NCBI GenBank assembly: GCA_030041335.1
Contig: JASHOB010000018.1
Location: forward strand, 1-54,746
Direction: 5' to 3'
Source of the DNA: Alphaproteobacteria bacterium
GTDB lineage: Bacteria; Pseudomonadota; Alphaproteobacteria; ATCC43930; CGMCC-115725
Length of the DNA stretch: 54,746 nt
Part shown: positions 19,548 through 29,039 of the stretch, in pieces
Numbering within the stretch: the first letter of the stretch is position 1
Layout: every line of letters starts with the position of its first letter
Translations under genes and position numbers: made by a program
Notes under the pieces: model-generated
Told to the model about the DNA's origin: nothing
Seen by the model: only the letters and a program-made list of their open reading frames with translations
Databases searched by the model: none

Positions 19548-20329
19548 GGGGACGCGTCCTCGCCGTCGCCGGCTCTGACTCGGGTGGCGGCGCGGGCATC
19601 GAGGCCGATATCAAAACGGCGACCGCGCTTGGCGCCTACGCCGCAACCGCTATCACGGCATTAACGGTGCAGAACACGCTTGGCATCGAGCGTGTGATGC
19701 CGGTGCCGGCGGATTTTGTCGCGCACGCCATGCGAGCGGTGCTGCGCGATATCGGCGCCGACGCGATCAAGACCGGGATGCTGGCCACGGCCGCGATCGT
19801 CGCCGCCGTCGCCGAGGCGATCGACGAATTCGCGCCGGGCCTGCCGCTGGTGGTCGATCCGGTGATGGTGTCTTCGAGCGGCACCCGCCTCTTGAGTGAA
19901 GACGCCATCGGCATCCTTAAGCGCCGCCTGGTCCCGCGCGCCACCGTGATCACGCCCAATATTGCCGAGGCTGAAGTTCTCTGGGGGCAAGGCATCGCGG
20001 ATCTCGGCGCCATGAAAGAAGCAGCCGCGGCGCTTCTCAAGGCCGGGCCGCGGGCGGTGGTGATTACCGGCGGTCACCTCGCCGGCCCGACGGTCTCAGA
20101 CGTCATCTGCGACGCGGCGGGTGTCGCGGTGCTGGAGGGACCGCGCGTCGACAGTCGCTCGGTGCACGGCACCGGCTGCACCTTTGCCTCGGCCATTGCC
20201 GCTTCTCTTGCACAAGGCATGGCACTGCGGCGCGCGGTCGAGCGTGCGCAACGCTTCGTGCGCGATGCAATCGGCACGGCGCCAGGTTTCGGGAGCGGCA
20301 ACGGTCCGCTCAATCATCTGCGCGACTGA
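19544..20329 (+). CDS. thiD: Hydroxymethylpyrimidine/phosphomethylpyrimidine kinase
   Basis: A 261-residue ribokinase-fold kinase acting twice on HMP in thiamine synthesis. [18 protein letters not shown] near the N-terminus, [13 protein letters not shown] in the middle and the anion-hole/catalytic [17 protein letters not shown] near the C-terminus are all present. It starts at the ATGA overlap with glmM. Transcription converges here with the minus-strand monooxygenase gene, whose stop begins at the very next base (20330). Confidence 0.93.
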   Translation: MRGRVLAVAGSDSGGGAGIEADIKTATALGAYAATAITALTVQNTLGIERVMPVPADFVAHAMRAVLRDIGADAIKTGMLATAAIVAAVAEAIDEFAPGLPLVVDPVMVSSSGTRLLSEDAIGILKRRLVPRATVITPNIAEAEVLWGQGIADLGAMKEAAAALLKAGPRAVVITGGHLAGPTVSDVICDAAGVAVLEGPRVDSRSVHGTGCTFASAIAASLAQGMALRRAVERAQRFVRDAIGTAPGFGSGNGPLNHLRD

Positions 20330-21532
20330 CTATTCGGCCGCCATTTGCCGCGACGCGTGATATTCCTCAAGACGCGGCATCACTTCCTTGGCGAAGAGCG
20401 TAAGGCTCTCCACCGTGTCCTCGTGCGACATCGTACCCGCCTGCGCCATCATCTGCAGGACGCCGAAACCGCCGATCGCCTCGTAGAAATCGACGATCTG
20501 CTGATAGACCTGGTCGGGGGTCCCGGCGAACAGCAATCCGCCATGCATGGCGTCGGCGACCTTGGCCTCGACAAAGCCCGAGATGCGGTGGCCGTCTTTG
20601 TCGAACAAGCCAAGCTCGGAAAAGCCGGCGCGGCCGGTGCGGCGAAACTGGCTCGCCAATACCTGGGGCGCGATGTAGCCCGGGGGGCTGCGGAACTGGT
20701 CGGCGACAATGGCGTTGGTGCGCAGATAGGCCATGACATCGTGACCACGACGCAGCCCCTCTGCTTCGCTGTTGCCGACGGCGGCGAAGCAGCAATAGCA
20801 GAAGCGGTCGAGCGGGACCGGACCCGGTCTGCCGGAGGCGCGCCAGACGCGGCGATATTCGCTGAACAGATTCTTCGCGGCATAGCCGGTCATCACCGTG
20901 CCGAGTACATAGCCGCGCTCGGCGACGGGACGCACGCTGCCGACGCTGTTGGCACTGACCCAAACCGGCGGATGCGGCTGCTGCCATGGCCGCGGCCAGA
21001 TATTGACGGAGCGATAGTGGAAGTGCTCGCCCTCCCAGGAGAACGGGCCGTCGTGCGACGTCAGTGCCTTGATAATGAGATCGTGCGCTTCCCAGAAGCG
21101 CTCGACTTGGTGAACCGGGCGAGAATTCGACGGCACGATTTCGTAGGGCACGCCTTTGATGAAGCCCATGTCGAAACGTCCGCGCGAGATCACGTCGATC
21201 ATCGCGCATTCCTCGGCGACGCGCAGCGGATCGGGCCGGTTGGCGATCGGCATGCCCAGTCCGAGGAGACGCACGCGCTTCGTCGTTTTGGCAAGAATGC
21301 CGAGCACGATGTTGCACGAAGCGGTTATGCACGTCGCCGTCGAATGGTGCTCGTTGACGAAGATGTTGATGCCGAGCTCGTCGCACAGCGCCCATTCATC
21401 GAGGAAGCGATGATATTGATCGGCCGCGACTTCGGGATCGCAATAGCGGTTGGGCAGATTCACCCGCAGCGATTCGGCGCCGACGTTCCATGCATCGGGA
21501 TAAGGCTCCTCGGTCATGTGATAGACGCGCAT
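20330..21532 (-). CDS. Luciferase-like (LLM class) flavin-dependent monooxygenase
   Basis: A 400-residue protein of the bacterial luciferase superfamily. Supporting motifs are the NEHHST loop early in the barrel, the LGLGMPIANRPDPLRVAEECAMIDV region (split across beta-3/alpha-3), SRGRFDMGFIKG, and the C-terminal AGTPDQVYQQI segment. These enzymes use reduced FMN or F420; the substrate cannot be told from the sequence. The ATG at 21532 lies 2 nt after the hydrolase stop, so the two genes are co-transcribed. A longer upstream frame overlaps the hydrolase and was not used. Such pairs suggest a small catabolic or detoxification step. Confidence 0.85.
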   Translation of the reverse strand: MRVYHMTEEPYPDAWNVGAESLRVNLPNRYCDPEVAADQYHRFLDEWALCDELGINIFVNEHHSTATCITASCNIVLGILAKTTKRVRLLGLGMPIANRPDPLRVAEECAMIDVISRGRFDMGFIKGVPYEIVPSNSRPVHQVERFWEAHDLIIKALTSHDGPFSWEGEHFHYRSVNIWPRPWQQPHPPVWVSANSVGSVRPVAERGYVLGTVMTGYAAKNLFSEYRRVWRASGRPGPVPLDRFCYCCFAAVGNSEAEGLRRGHDVMAYLRTNAIVADQFRSPPGYIAPQVLASQFRRTGRAGFSELGLFDKDGHRISGFVEAKVADAMHGGLLFAGTPDQVYQQIVDFYEAIGGFGVLQMMAQAGTMSHEDTVESLTLFAKEVMPRLEEYHASRQMAAE

Positions 21533-21534
21533 GG

Positions 21535-22323
21535 TCAGGCTCCGAAAGCGGTGATGAGTTGGGCGCAGCCTTGCGGCTGTTCGATATAAGGGAAGTGCGC
21601 CGCGTGCGCCACGGTGACAAAACGCGCGCCCGGAATGAGACCGGCATAAGCCCTGCCATACGGGAGTTTGACGATACCGTCGTCGTCGCCCCACAGCACC
21701 AGTGTCGGCAGCTTGACACGGTGCAGGCGGCTCTTGAGCTTCGGGTCGTTCATGTAGGGCGACCACCCGAACAGCGCCGCCGATTCGCGATTGCGGAAAT
21801 GGATGAAGGCATCTTCCTCGGACATCGCGGCATGATCGAGCCGGGCATGCGCCGGATCGCGATAGGCGAGGCGCTCCAACGCCGATTGCTTGGTGGCAAA
21901 GAGGTCAACGATATCCGGCGTGTCGCGTTCGGAAAGGCGAACGCCGAGCGGATCAATCAGCACCAAACGCTCGAGACGCGGGCTTGCCTTGACCGCGATC
22001 TCGGCGGCGAGCCAGCCACCGAAGGAAGCGCCGACCAAGAGAATGCGATCAAGGTCGAGCTCTTCGATGAGGTCGAGATAGAAATAGGCCAGATCGTCGA
22101 CGGTCGTGAAATGCCGGGGCAGGGCGGAGCGGCCGAAGCCCGGATGTGACGGTGCGTAGACGGTGAATTTTTGGGCGAGCGCATGGAGAAACCCGTCGGC
22201 GCCGGCGAGGCCGATATGGGGATGCAGGAATAACAGCGTCGGCCCGGAACCGTGCTTTGCGAGCTCGACAGCAACGCCGTTGATCTCGACCGCGTTTGGG
22301 CGGTTCAGTGTTTCAGCTTCCAT
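21535..22323 (-). CDS. Alpha/beta hydrolase
   Basis: A 262-residue alpha/beta-hydrolase-fold protein. The oxyanion region is LFLHPHIG, the nucleophile is Ser100 in GASFGGW, the acid is likely in LWGDDDGIV and the catalytic His is in HAAHFPYIEQP. The ATG at 22323 is chosen because MEAETLNRPNAVEINGVAVEL begins the fold; an upstream frame start at 22428 adds sequence without family character. It is the first gene of a two-gene operon with the luciferase-like monooxygenase and may act on that enzyme's product. Confidence 0.86.
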   Translation of the reverse strand: MEAETLNRPNAVEINGVAVELAKHGSGPTLLFLHPHIGLAGADGFLHALAQKFTVYAPSHPGFGRSALPRHFTTVDDLAYFYLDLIEELDLDRILLVGASFGGWLAAEIAVKASPRLERLVLIDPLGVRLSERDTPDIVDLFATKQSALERLAYRDPAHARLDHAAMSEEDAFIHFRNRESAALFGWSPYMNDPKLKSRLHRVKLPTLVLWGDDDGIVKLPYGRAYAGLIPGARFVTVAHAAHFPYIEQPQGCAQLITAFGA

Positions 22324-22703
22324 GGTCAAACCATGCCATCGGGCCAGGGTCGCGACAAGTCGCGCGCCAGCGCCGCATCGCTCCCCGGACCGCGGCGCAA
22401 CACTCGATCGCGGAAGGCCGACGCCCACCGAATGTCCGGTCGGGGGTAGATCGCCCCCGAGAGGCCGACACGCGATGGTGGCGACGAGGCGCGGGTCGCC
22501 GCGGTGGGCCCGCCGGTCGCGCCTCCTGTGGCGAGCCGGCGCAGACGCGTTCGCACCGCTCCGGACTTGGCGATGGCGCTGCGCACGGGCTGGTGCTTAG
22601 GAAATCGCCAAGCGCCTAGGGAAGGTTGAACGCCAACCCTGTTGCGCAATGGGCGCGCGTTCCCATATAGTTCCTTAATTCCTTTCGAGATCTGGAGTCC
22701 GGC
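22324..22703. other. Intergenic region between divergent hydrolase and rpoZ (380 bp)
   Basis: The gap separates the minus-strand hydrolase operon from rpoZ and should hold both promoters. A perfect inverted repeat CGCGAC-AA-GTCGCG lies at 22351-22364, 28 bp upstream of the hydrolase start, and could be an operator. A probable rpoZ promoter is described separately. No gene with coding character or RNA was seen in the middle. Confidence 0.45.
22642..22671 (+). promoter_or_regulatory. Probable rpoZ promoter
   Basis: TTGCGC at 22642-22647 and TATAGT at 22666-22671, spaced 18 bp. A start site near 22678 gives a leader of about 26 nt containing a CTGGAG Shine-Dalgarno before rpoZ. The -10 matches well and the -35 partly. 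Confidence 0.45.
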
Positions 22704-23153
22704 ATGGCGCGGGTTACCGTCGAAGATTGTGTTCTCAAGGTTCCCAATCGGTTTGAGCTGGTGCTTCTGGCGGCCCAGCGTGCCCGCGATATCGCGGCTG
22801 GAGCGCCGATTTCGCTCGATCGCGACAACGACAAGAACCCGGTGGTGGCGCTCAGGGAGATCGCCGACGAGACGGTCCAACTCGACCAGTTGCAGAACTC
22901 GGTGATCACCGGCATGCAGAAGCATGTCGAAATCGACGAGCCCGAGGAGGAGGGCGACATCGAGGTTGGCAATCAGCAGTGGCCGATCGATCTGGCGCGC
23001 GTCTCGCCCGAGGACGACACCGCTGCGGTCGACGAGGAAATGCAGGAAGACATGCTCGAAGTGGCCGAGGACGAAGTCACCGGCCTCGACGAATCGGCGC
23101 TGCCCGAAATCGACGAGGATACGGGCGACGCCGTGCTGAAGGACGAGGACTGA
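22704..23153 (+). CDS. rpoZ: DNA-directed RNA polymerase omega subunit
   Basis: A 149-residue omega subunit. The conserved core [10 protein letters not shown] ... [16 protein letters not shown] and [11 protein letters not shown] are intact in the first ~60 residues. A C-terminal extension of about 80 residues is strongly acidic ([24 protein letters not shown]). Alphaproteobacterial omegas usually carry such tails; this one is on the long side. Omega helps assemble RNA polymerase and forms part of the ppGpp site. It stands directly before the ppGpp synthetase gene, a typical order. Confidence 0.95.
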   Translation: MARVTVEDCVLKVPNRFELVLLAAQRARDIAAGAPISLDRDNDKNPVVALREIADETVQLDQLQNSVITGMQKHVEIDEPEEEGDIEVGNQQWPIDLARVSPEDDTAAVDEEMQEDMLEVAEDEVTGLDESALPEIDEDTGDAVLKDED

Positions 23154-23154
23154 C

Positions 23155-25335
23155 TTGAGCGAAGGCGCGACGCTCACAACCAGAGCGCCCGCGCCCATGA
23201 TGCGGCAGTTCGAGCTCGTCGAGCGCGTCAAGGCCTACGACCCGTCGGTCGACGAGGACGCGCTCAACAAGGCCTATGTGTTTTCGATGAAGGCCCATGG
23301 CCAGCAGTTGCGGGCCTCGGGCGATCCCTTTTTTTCCCATCCGGTCGAGGTCGCGGGCATCCTGTCGCGGATGAAGCTCGACAGCGCCTCGATTGTTACC
23401 GGGTTGCTCCACGACACGGTCGAGGACACGCTCGCAACGCTCGAGGACATCGAGAAACGGTTTGGTCCGGAGATCGCGCGTCTGGTTGACGGCGTCACCA
23501 AGCTTTCGCGCCTCGAGTTGCAGTCCGACCAGACCAAGCAGGCGGAAAACTTCCGCAAGCTCGTGCTCGCCATGTCCGACGATATTCGCGTGCTCTTGGT
23601 CAAGCTCGCGGATCGGCTCCACAATATGCGGACGCTCAAATATCTGAAGGACGGCGCCACCCGCAAGCGCATCGCGCGCGAGACCATGGAGATCTATGCC
23701 CCGCTTGCCGAGCGCATGGGCATGAACGACATCAAGGACGAGCTGCAGGATTTGGCGTTCGGAGAACTGCAGCCCGACGCGCGCGAAGGCATCCGCGCAC
23801 GGCTGGCGTTTCTGAAGGAAAAGGGCGGCAATCTGGTCGAGCGCGTCATCGTGGCGCTCGACGACACGCTCGAAAAGGCGGGGATCAACGCGCAGGTCTC
23901 GGGGCGCGAAAAGACGCCTTACTCCATCTGGCGCAAGATGCAGAAGAAGGATGTCGGCTTCGAGCAGCTGTCCGACATCATGGCATTCCGCGTGGTCGTC
24001 GCGGACGTCGCCGACTGTTATCACGCGCTCGGCGTGATCCACAGCCGCTATTCGGTGGTGCCGGGACGCTTCAAGGATTACATCTCGCTGCCCAAGCCCA
24101 ATCAGTACCAGTCGCTCCACACCAGCGTGATCGGCCCGGAGCAGCAGCGCATCGAGATTCAGATCCGCACCCGCGAAATGCACGAGGTGGCGGAGCTCGG
24201 CGTCGCCGCCCACTGGGTCTACAAGCAGGACGCGACGCGCACCGAAGGCCGGCAATATCGCTGGCTGCGCGAGCTCCTCGACATTCTCGACCACGCCGCC
24301 GATCCGCAGGAATTTCTCGAGCACACCAAGCTCGCGATGTTTTCGGACCAGGTGTTCTGCTTTACGCCCAAGGGCGATCTCATCAACCTGCCGCACGGTG
24401 CCACGCCCATCGACTTCGCCTACGCCGTCCATTCGCAGATCGGCGACACCTGCGTCGGCGCCAAGATCAACGGCAAGTTGGCCCCGCTGCGCACCCAGCT
24501 CGCGAACGGCGACCAGGTCGAGATCATCACCTCCAAGGCCCAGGTGCCGTCGCCCACCTGGGAACGCCTGGTGGTCACCGCCAAAGCCCGGGCGCGCATT
24601 CGCCGCTTCATCCGCACCCAGCAGCGCACGCAATACCTCGATCTCGGCAAGGTCATCCTGCAAAAGGCCTTCCGCCAAGACGGCCACGAGATGACGGAAA
24701 AGGCGCTCGACGCGGCGCTCGATCGCTTCAAGTGCGAGACGGTTGAAGACCTCTATGTCGCCGCCGGCGCCGGCAATGTCACCGGTCGCGAGGTGGTGAG
24801 TGCGGTGTTTCCGCCGCCACCGGACACCAAGCCCGCCAAGGTCGTCTCGCTGTCGCGGGCGCGCGGCAAGAAGGCGGCCGAGAATGCGGTGCCGATTCGC
24901 GGCCTCATTCCCGGCATGGCGGTGCATTACGCCGGCTGCTGCCACCCGCTGCCCGGCGACCGCATTGTCGGCATCGTGATGACCGGAAGGGGCGTTACCA
25001 TCCACACCATCGACTGCGACAAGCTGGCCGAATACGCCGATACGCCGGACCGCTGGCTCGACGTCGCCTGGAACAACGCCGAGGACACCGACGCGCTGCA
25101 TGTCGGCCGCCTCAACATCACGATCGGCAATGAACCGGGCAGCCTCGGCAGCCTCACCACGGTGATCGGCAAGCATGCCGGCAACATCACCAACCTCAAG
25201 ATCACCAATCGGAGCCAGGATTTCTTCGAGCTCCTGGTTGACGTCGAGGTGCAGGACTTGAAGCACCTGACCAACATCATTGCCGCGCTCCGCGCGACGC
25301 CGGTGATCAATTCTGTCGAACGCGCCCGACGGTGA
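23155..25335 (+). CDS. rsh: Bifunctional (p)ppGpp synthetase/hydrolase
   Basis: A 726-residue Rsh protein. The hydrolase HD domain is intact (His62; His86-Asp87 in [15 protein letters not shown]). The synthetase domain has RFKD at residues 305-308, the form found in bifunctional enzymes, and [14 protein letters not shown] ([24 protein letters not shown] region), a middle Cys/His-rich part ([12 protein letters not shown]) and a C-terminal ACT domain follow. The start is taken as TTG at 23155, 1 nt after the rpoZ stop, because AGGACGAGGA lies before it. An ATG pair at 23197/23200 is an alternative. Confidence 0.95.
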   Translation: MSEGATLTTRAPAPMMRQFELVERVKAYDPSVDEDALNKAYVFSMKAHGQQLRASGDPFFSHPVEVAGILSRMKLDSASIVTGLLHDTVEDTLATLEDIEKRFGPEIARLVDGVTKLSRLELQSDQTKQAENFRKLVLAMSDDIRVLLVKLADRLHNMRTLKYLKDGATRKRIARETMEIYAPLAERMGMNDIKDELQDLAFGELQPDAREGIRARLAFLKEKGGNLVERVIVALDDTLEKAGINAQVSGREKTPYSIWRKMQKKDVGFEQLSDIMAFRVVVADVADCYHALGVIHSRYSVVPGRFKDYISLPKPNQYQSLHTSVIGPEQQRIEIQIRTREMHEVAELGVAAHWVYKQDATRTEGRQYRWLRELLDILDHAADPQEFLEHTKLAMFSDQVFCFTPKGDLINLPHGATPIDFAYAVHSQIGDTCVGAKINGKLAPLRTQLANGDQVEIITSKAQVPSPTWERLVVTAKARARIRRFIRTQQRTQYLDLGKVILQKAFRQDGHEMTEKALDAALDRFKCETVEDLYVAAGAGNVTGREVVSAVFPPPPDTKPAKVVSLSRARGKKAAENAVPIRGLIPGMAVHYAGCCHPLPGDRIVGIVMTGRGVTIHTIDCDKLAEYADTPDRWLDVAWNNAEDTDALHVGRLNITIGNEPGSLGSLTTVIGKHAGNITNLKITNRSQDFFELLVDVEVQDLKHLTNIIAALRATPVINSVERARR

Positions 25336-26081
25336 CAGCGCCCGTCCGACCGCTCCGCCTCGGCGTCAACATCGATCATGTCGCCACCATCCGAAATGCG
25401 CGTGGCGGGCCGCATCCCGACCCGGTGCGCGCGGCGCTGACCGCGGCGGCGGCGGGCGCCGACGGCATCACCGCCCATTTGCGCGAGGACCGGCGCCATA
25501 TTTCCGATGACGACCTGCGGCGCCTCATGCGGGATCTCCACTTGCCCCTCAATCTCGAGATGGCCGCGACCGACGAGATGCTGGGGATCGCGCTGAGGCA
25601 TCGGCCGCACGCCGCCTGCCTGGTGCCGGAAAACCGCGCCGAGCGCACCACCGAGGGCGGGCTCGATGTCGCGGGCGGGCAGCTGCGTCTCACCCGCTTC
25701 GTCGAGGCGCTTGGCGCCGCCGGGATTCGCGTCTCGCTCTTCATCGAACCGGAGGCACGGCAGCTCGAGGCCGCGCGGGCAATCGGCGCACCGGTGGTGG
25801 AGCTTCATACCGGCGCCTATTGCGAGGCGACCGGCGTCGCGCGCGACCAGCAGCTGGCGCGCTTGCAACGCGCCGCGACCGAGGCCGAGGCGTTAGGTCT
25901 TGAATGCCATGCCGGTCACGGGTTGAGCTTCGATACGGTAGCGGCGATCGCCGCCATCCCCGGCATTGTCGAGCTCAATATCGGCCATTTCCTCGTCGGC
26001 GAGGCGATTTTCGGCGGCCTCGACAGCGCCGTGCGCCGCATGCGCGGCCTCATGCACCGGGCCCGCGGCGGCCGCCAATGA
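25332..26081 (+). CDS. pdxJ: Pyridoxine 5'-phosphate synthase
   Basis: A 249-residue TIM-barrel enzyme joining 1-deoxyxylulose-5-phosphate and 3-amino-2-oxopropyl phosphate to form [47 protein letters not shown] and CHAGHGL are the family motifs. The GTG at 25332 overlaps the rsh stop (GTGA), and acpS overlaps the pdxJ stop (ATGA), so rsh-pdxJ-acpS are coupled. Confidence 0.96.
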   Translation: MTAPVRPLRLGVNIDHVATIRNARGGPHPDPVRAALTAAAAGADGITAHLREDRRHISDDDLRRLMRDLHLPLNLEMAATDEMLGIALRHRPHAACLVPENRAERTTEGGLDVAGGQLRLTRFVEALGAAGIRVSLFIEPEARQLEAARAIGAPVVELHTGAYCEATGVARDQQLARLQRAATEAEALGLECHAGHGLSFDTVAAIAAIPGIVELNIGHFLVGEAIFGGLDSAVRRMRGLMHRARGGRQ

Positions 26082-26494
26082 TCATCGGCGTCGGCAGTGA
26101 TCTGGTCGATATCAAGCGCGTCGCCAGGACGATCGAACGCTTCGGCGACCGCTTCATCCAGCGCATTTATACGCCGGTAGAAATCGCGCGCGCCGAGCGC
26201 CGGGTCGACCGCATTGCCACCTATGCGAAGCGCTACGCCGCCAAGGAAGCGTGCGCCAAGGCGCTCGGTACCGGCTTTCGCAAAGGCGTCTTCTGGCGCG
26301 ACCTCGGCGTCGTCAACCTGCCGGGCGGGCGGCCCAGCCTTGCCTTGACCGGGGGCGCCAAGGCGCGGCTCGATGCCCTGACCCCGGCCGGAATGGTTGC
26401 CCGCATCGACCTGACCATCACCGACGAGTACCCGCTGGCGCAGGCGCTGGTGATCATTTCGGCGGAGCCGGCCGAATCCGCTGCTCGTGCTTGA
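26078..26494 (+). CDS. acpS: Holo-[acyl-carrier-protein] synthase
   Basis: A 138-residue phosphopantetheinyl transferase that activates ACP for fatty acid synthesis. The magnesium-binding motif [14 protein letters not shown] and the coenzyme-A motif [15 protein letters not shown] are intact. The start is the ATGA overlap with pdxJ; a longer frame from 25904 lies inside pdxJ and was not used. The pdxJ-acpS-lepB-rnc-era-recO order is standard in proteobacteria. Confidence 0.95.
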   Translation: MIIGVGSDLVDIKRVARTIERFGDRFIQRIYTPVEIARAERRVDRIATYAKRYAAKEACAKALGTGFRKGVFWRDLGVVNLPGGRPSLALTGGAKARLDALTPAGMVARIDLTITDEYPLAQALVIISAEPAESAARA

Positions 26495-26524
26495 CTCCGG
26501 GGCGAAGCCTTGGCTTGATCAGGG

Positions 26525-26555
26525 TTGACGCCGTTCGCCGAACGTGTGTTATTTA
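26525..26555 (+). promoter_or_regulatory. Probable lepB promoter with an embedded palindrome
   Basis: TTGACG at 26525-26530 and TATTTA at 26550-26555, 19 bp apart, in an unusually AT-rich patch before lepB. The spacer contains the perfect inverted repeat CGTTCG-C-CGAACG (26532-26544). The -35 is strong; the -10 and spacing are less ideal. An AAGG sequence before the lepB ATG serves as ribosome binding site. Confidence 0.45.
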
Positions 26556-26584
26556 AAATCAATATGTTATAAGGCAATCCTAAA

Positions 26585-27379
26585 ATGGCAAAGAAGGGTT
26601 CGGGCGGCGGTATCGCCGAGATCGTCAAGACTTTGGTCTATGCCGTTCTGATCGCGCTTTTCGTCCGCAGCTTCTTCTACGAGCCGTTCAACATCCCCTC
26701 CGCTTCGATGGTGCCGACCCTGCTGATCGGCGATTACTTGTTCGTGTCGAAATTTTCTTACGGCTATAGCCGGTATTCGCTGCCGTTCGGCCTGCCGCTG
26801 ATTCAGGGACGCCTATTTTACCGTACGCCGACGCGCGGCGACGTCGTGGTGTTCAAGCTGCCGTGCGAGTTCCCGTTGCTTTCCGCCGACGAGGCGGCGG
26901 ACCAGCGAACGCGGTGCGATACCTCCGTCGACTACATCAAGCGCATCATCGGCCTGCCGGGCGATACCATCCAGATGAAACAAGGGCGGCTCTATATCGA
27001 CGACAAGATGGTGCCGCGAGCGGCGACCGAAGACTGCCGGGATCCCGATGATCCGCGCTCGGCGATGGCCCAGCATTACATCGAAACGCTGCCCAACGGC
27101 GTGCAGCACTGCATCATTCAGTACGGCGATGCCGGCATCCTCGACAATACCGAGCCGTTCCACATTCCGCCCGGGCATTTTTTCATGATGGGTGACAATC
27201 GCGACAATTCGGCCGACAGCCGCGACCCCGGCAGCGGCGTCGGCTATGTGCCGGCGGAAAATCTGGTCGGGCGCGCCCAGTTCATCTTTTTCTCGACCAA
27301 TGGCTATGCCGATTGGTGGCAGGTCTGGCGCTGGCCCTTTACCGTCCGCTACGATCGTTTGCTCACCGCAATTCGTTGA
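26585..27379 (+). CDS. lepB: Signal peptidase I
   Basis: A 264-residue leader peptidase. The N-terminal TM helix (IVKTLVYAVLIALFVRSFFY) precedes the catalytic Ser41 in IPSASMVPTLLIGDY. The general base is Lys119 in DYIKRIIGLPGD, and FFMMGDNRDNSADSRD is box E. Between box C (RGDVVVFKLP) and the Lys box lies an insertion of about 18 residues bounded by two Cys residues (CEFPLLSADEAADQRTRC). The rnc start overlaps its stop (TGATG). It cleaves Sec and Tat signal peptides on the periplasmic face. Confidence 0.95.
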   Translation: MAKKGSGGGIAEIVKTLVYAVLIALFVRSFFYEPFNIPSASMVPTLLIGDYLFVSKFSYGYSRYSLPFGLPLIQGRLFYRTPTRGDVVVFKLPCEFPLLSADEAADQRTRCDTSVDYIKRIIGLPGDTIQMKQGRLYIDDKMVPRAATEDCRDPDDPRSAMAQHYIETLPNGVQHCIIQYGDAGILDNTEPFHIPPGHFFMMGDNRDNSADSRDPGSGVGYVPAENLVGRAQFIFFSTNGYADWWQVWRWPFTVRYDRLLTAIR

Positions 27380-28080
27380 TGGCGGAACAGAATCCCGATG
27401 GCGCAGCGCTAGCCGTCATTCTCGACCATCAGTTTAGTCGACCCGAATTGTTGCGCGAGGCGCTGACGCACCCCAGTGCCCACGGCCGCCGCAGCCGCTA
27501 CCTGCGCGGCTATGAGCGGCTCGAATTTCTTGGCGACCGGGTGCTGGGCTTGATCATCGCCGAACTGCTGTTCGCGCGTTTTCCGCGGGAGGCCGAGGGC
27601 GCATTGACGCGGCGCCATACCAGCCTGGTGCGGCGCGAAGCCTTGACCGAAGTCGCCAAGGCCGCCGGCCTCGGCGACCATATCCTGTTGTCGTCCGGCG
27701 AAGAGGCGGCCGGCGCACGCGCCAATCCGTCGGTTCTAGCCGATGTCTGCGAGGCCGTCATTGCCGCTCTTTATCTCGATGGCGGCCTCGCGGCCGCGAC
27801 CAAATTCGTCGAGCGCTGGTGGCAACCGCGCCTGTCGTCGCTGGGCGCGGCGCCGCCGCGCGATCCCAAGACCACACTGCAGGAATGGGCGCAGGCCCGC
27901 GGGCTGCCGCTGCCGGCCTACGAGACAGTGGCGATGGCGGGACCGGCACATCGCCGCATCTTCACCGTCACGGTGACGGTCGCGGGACTGGCGCCCGCGA
28001 CCGCGACCGGCAGCTCGAAGCGCGCGGCCGAAGTGGCTGCGGCGGCACTGGCGCTTTCCAGCGTCGAGCGCAAAGCCTAG
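27379..28080 (+). CDS. rnc: Ribonuclease III
   Basis: A 233-residue dsRNA endonuclease for rRNA and mRNA processing. The signature RLEFLGDRVLGLIIAELLF is present; the catalytic acids are Glu and Asp of this stretch and the later DVCEAVIAALYLDGG. The C-terminal dsRNA-binding domain runs from DPKTTLQEWAQARG to the GSSKRAAEVAAAALAL helix. The ATG at 27379 overlaps the lepB stop; an earlier frame start lies inside lepB. Confidence 0.96.
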   Translation: MAEQNPDGAALAVILDHQFSRPELLREALTHPSAHGRRSRYLRGYERLEFLGDRVLGLIIAELLFARFPREAEGALTRRHTSLVRREALTEVAKAAGLGDHILLSSGEEAAGARANPSVLADVCEAVIAALYLDGGLAAATKFVERWWQPRLSSLGAAPPRDPKTTLQEWAQARGLPLPAYETVAMAGPAHRRIFTVTVTVAGLAPATATGSSKRAAEVAAAALALSSVERKA

Positions 28081-28089
28081 TTTAGCGTC

Positions 28090-29031
28090 ATGACGCAACG
28101 CTGCGGCTTTGTCGCGATCGTCGGCGCGCCCAATGCCGGCAAATCGACGCTGTTGAACCGCTTGCTCGGCACCAAGCTCGCCATCGTCACGCCCAAGCCG
28201 CAGACGACGCGTCGGCGCATACTCGGGATCGTGGTCGAAGGCGAGACGCAGATCATCCTGGTCGACACCCCGGGAATTTTCCCGCCGCGCCGGCGGCTCG
28301 ACCGGGCCATGGTTGGCGCCGCCTGGACGGGCGCGTCCGAAGCCGATCTCGTCATGACGCTGATCGATGCCCAGCGTGGCATCGACGGGGAGGCCCAAAT
28401 TGTGCTCGATGGTCTTGGCAAGCATTCGCGGCCCGCGCTCGCGGTCTTGAGCAAGATCGACTTGATCGACAAGACCGACTTGTTGCCGCTGGCCGCGCAC
28501 CTCGACCGGACCGGCCTGTTTCAGTCGGTCCTGATGATCTCTGCACTGACCGGCGACGGGGTCGGCGATCTAAAGCGCTATCTCGCCGCCGCCATGCCGG
28601 AAGGGCCGTGGCATTTTCCCGAGGATCAGCTCACCGATCTTTCCGAGCGACTGATCGCTGCCGAAATCACGCGCGAGCGCCTCTTTCTCGAGCTGCGGCA
28701 GGAGCTGCCCTACGCCAGCGCGGTCGAGACCGAGCGATGGCAAGATCAGGCCGATGGCAGCGTGCGCATCGAGCAGACCATCCATGTCGAGCGCGACGGG
28801 CAAAAGGCGATCGTCGTGGGAAAGGGCGGCCGGCAGATCAAGCATATCGGCGAGCTGGCGCGGGCGGAAATGGAACGCAGCTTCGGCCGTCGCGTGCACC
28901 TCTTTTTGTTTGTCCGTGTCACCGAAGGCTGGGCCGAAAGTCGCCAACACCTGGCCGCGCTGGGGCTCGAAGATGAGGCGTCAGAGCCCGGACGATCCCG
29001 GAGCCGGTCTCGGCCTAGAACGGCCATCTGA
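28090..29031 (+). CDS. era: GTPase Era
   Basis: A 313-residue Ras-like GTPase with a C-terminal KH domain, acting in 16S rRNA maturation and 30S assembly. G1 is GAPNAGKST, G2 includes PQTTRRRILGI, G3 is DTPGI and G4 reads SKID in place of NKxD, a variation in the first residue. The KH motif GKGGRQIKHIG is intact. It starts 9 nt after rnc. A short Ser/Arg-rich tail (GRSRSRSRPR) extends the C-terminus. Confidence 0.95.
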   Translation: MTQRCGFVAIVGAPNAGKSTLLNRLLGTKLAIVTPKPQTTRRRILGIVVEGETQIILVDTPGIFPPRRRLDRAMVGAAWTGASEADLVMTLIDAQRGIDGEAQIVLDGLGKHSRPALAVLSKIDLIDKTDLLPLAAHLDRTGLFQSVLMISALTGDGVGDLKRYLAAAMPEGPWHFPEDQLTDLSERLIAAEITRERLFLELRQELPYASAVETERWQDQADGSVRIEQTIHVERDGQKAIVVGKGGRQIKHIGELARAEMERSFGRRVHLFLFVRVTEGWAESRQHLAALGLEDEASEPGRSRSRSRPRTAI

Positions 29032-29039
29032 GCGCGGCC

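Noticed and set aside
23077-25266. Minus-strand frame of 729 codons opposite rsh
   Set aside because: It is a mirror of the rsh coding frame and has no family motif.
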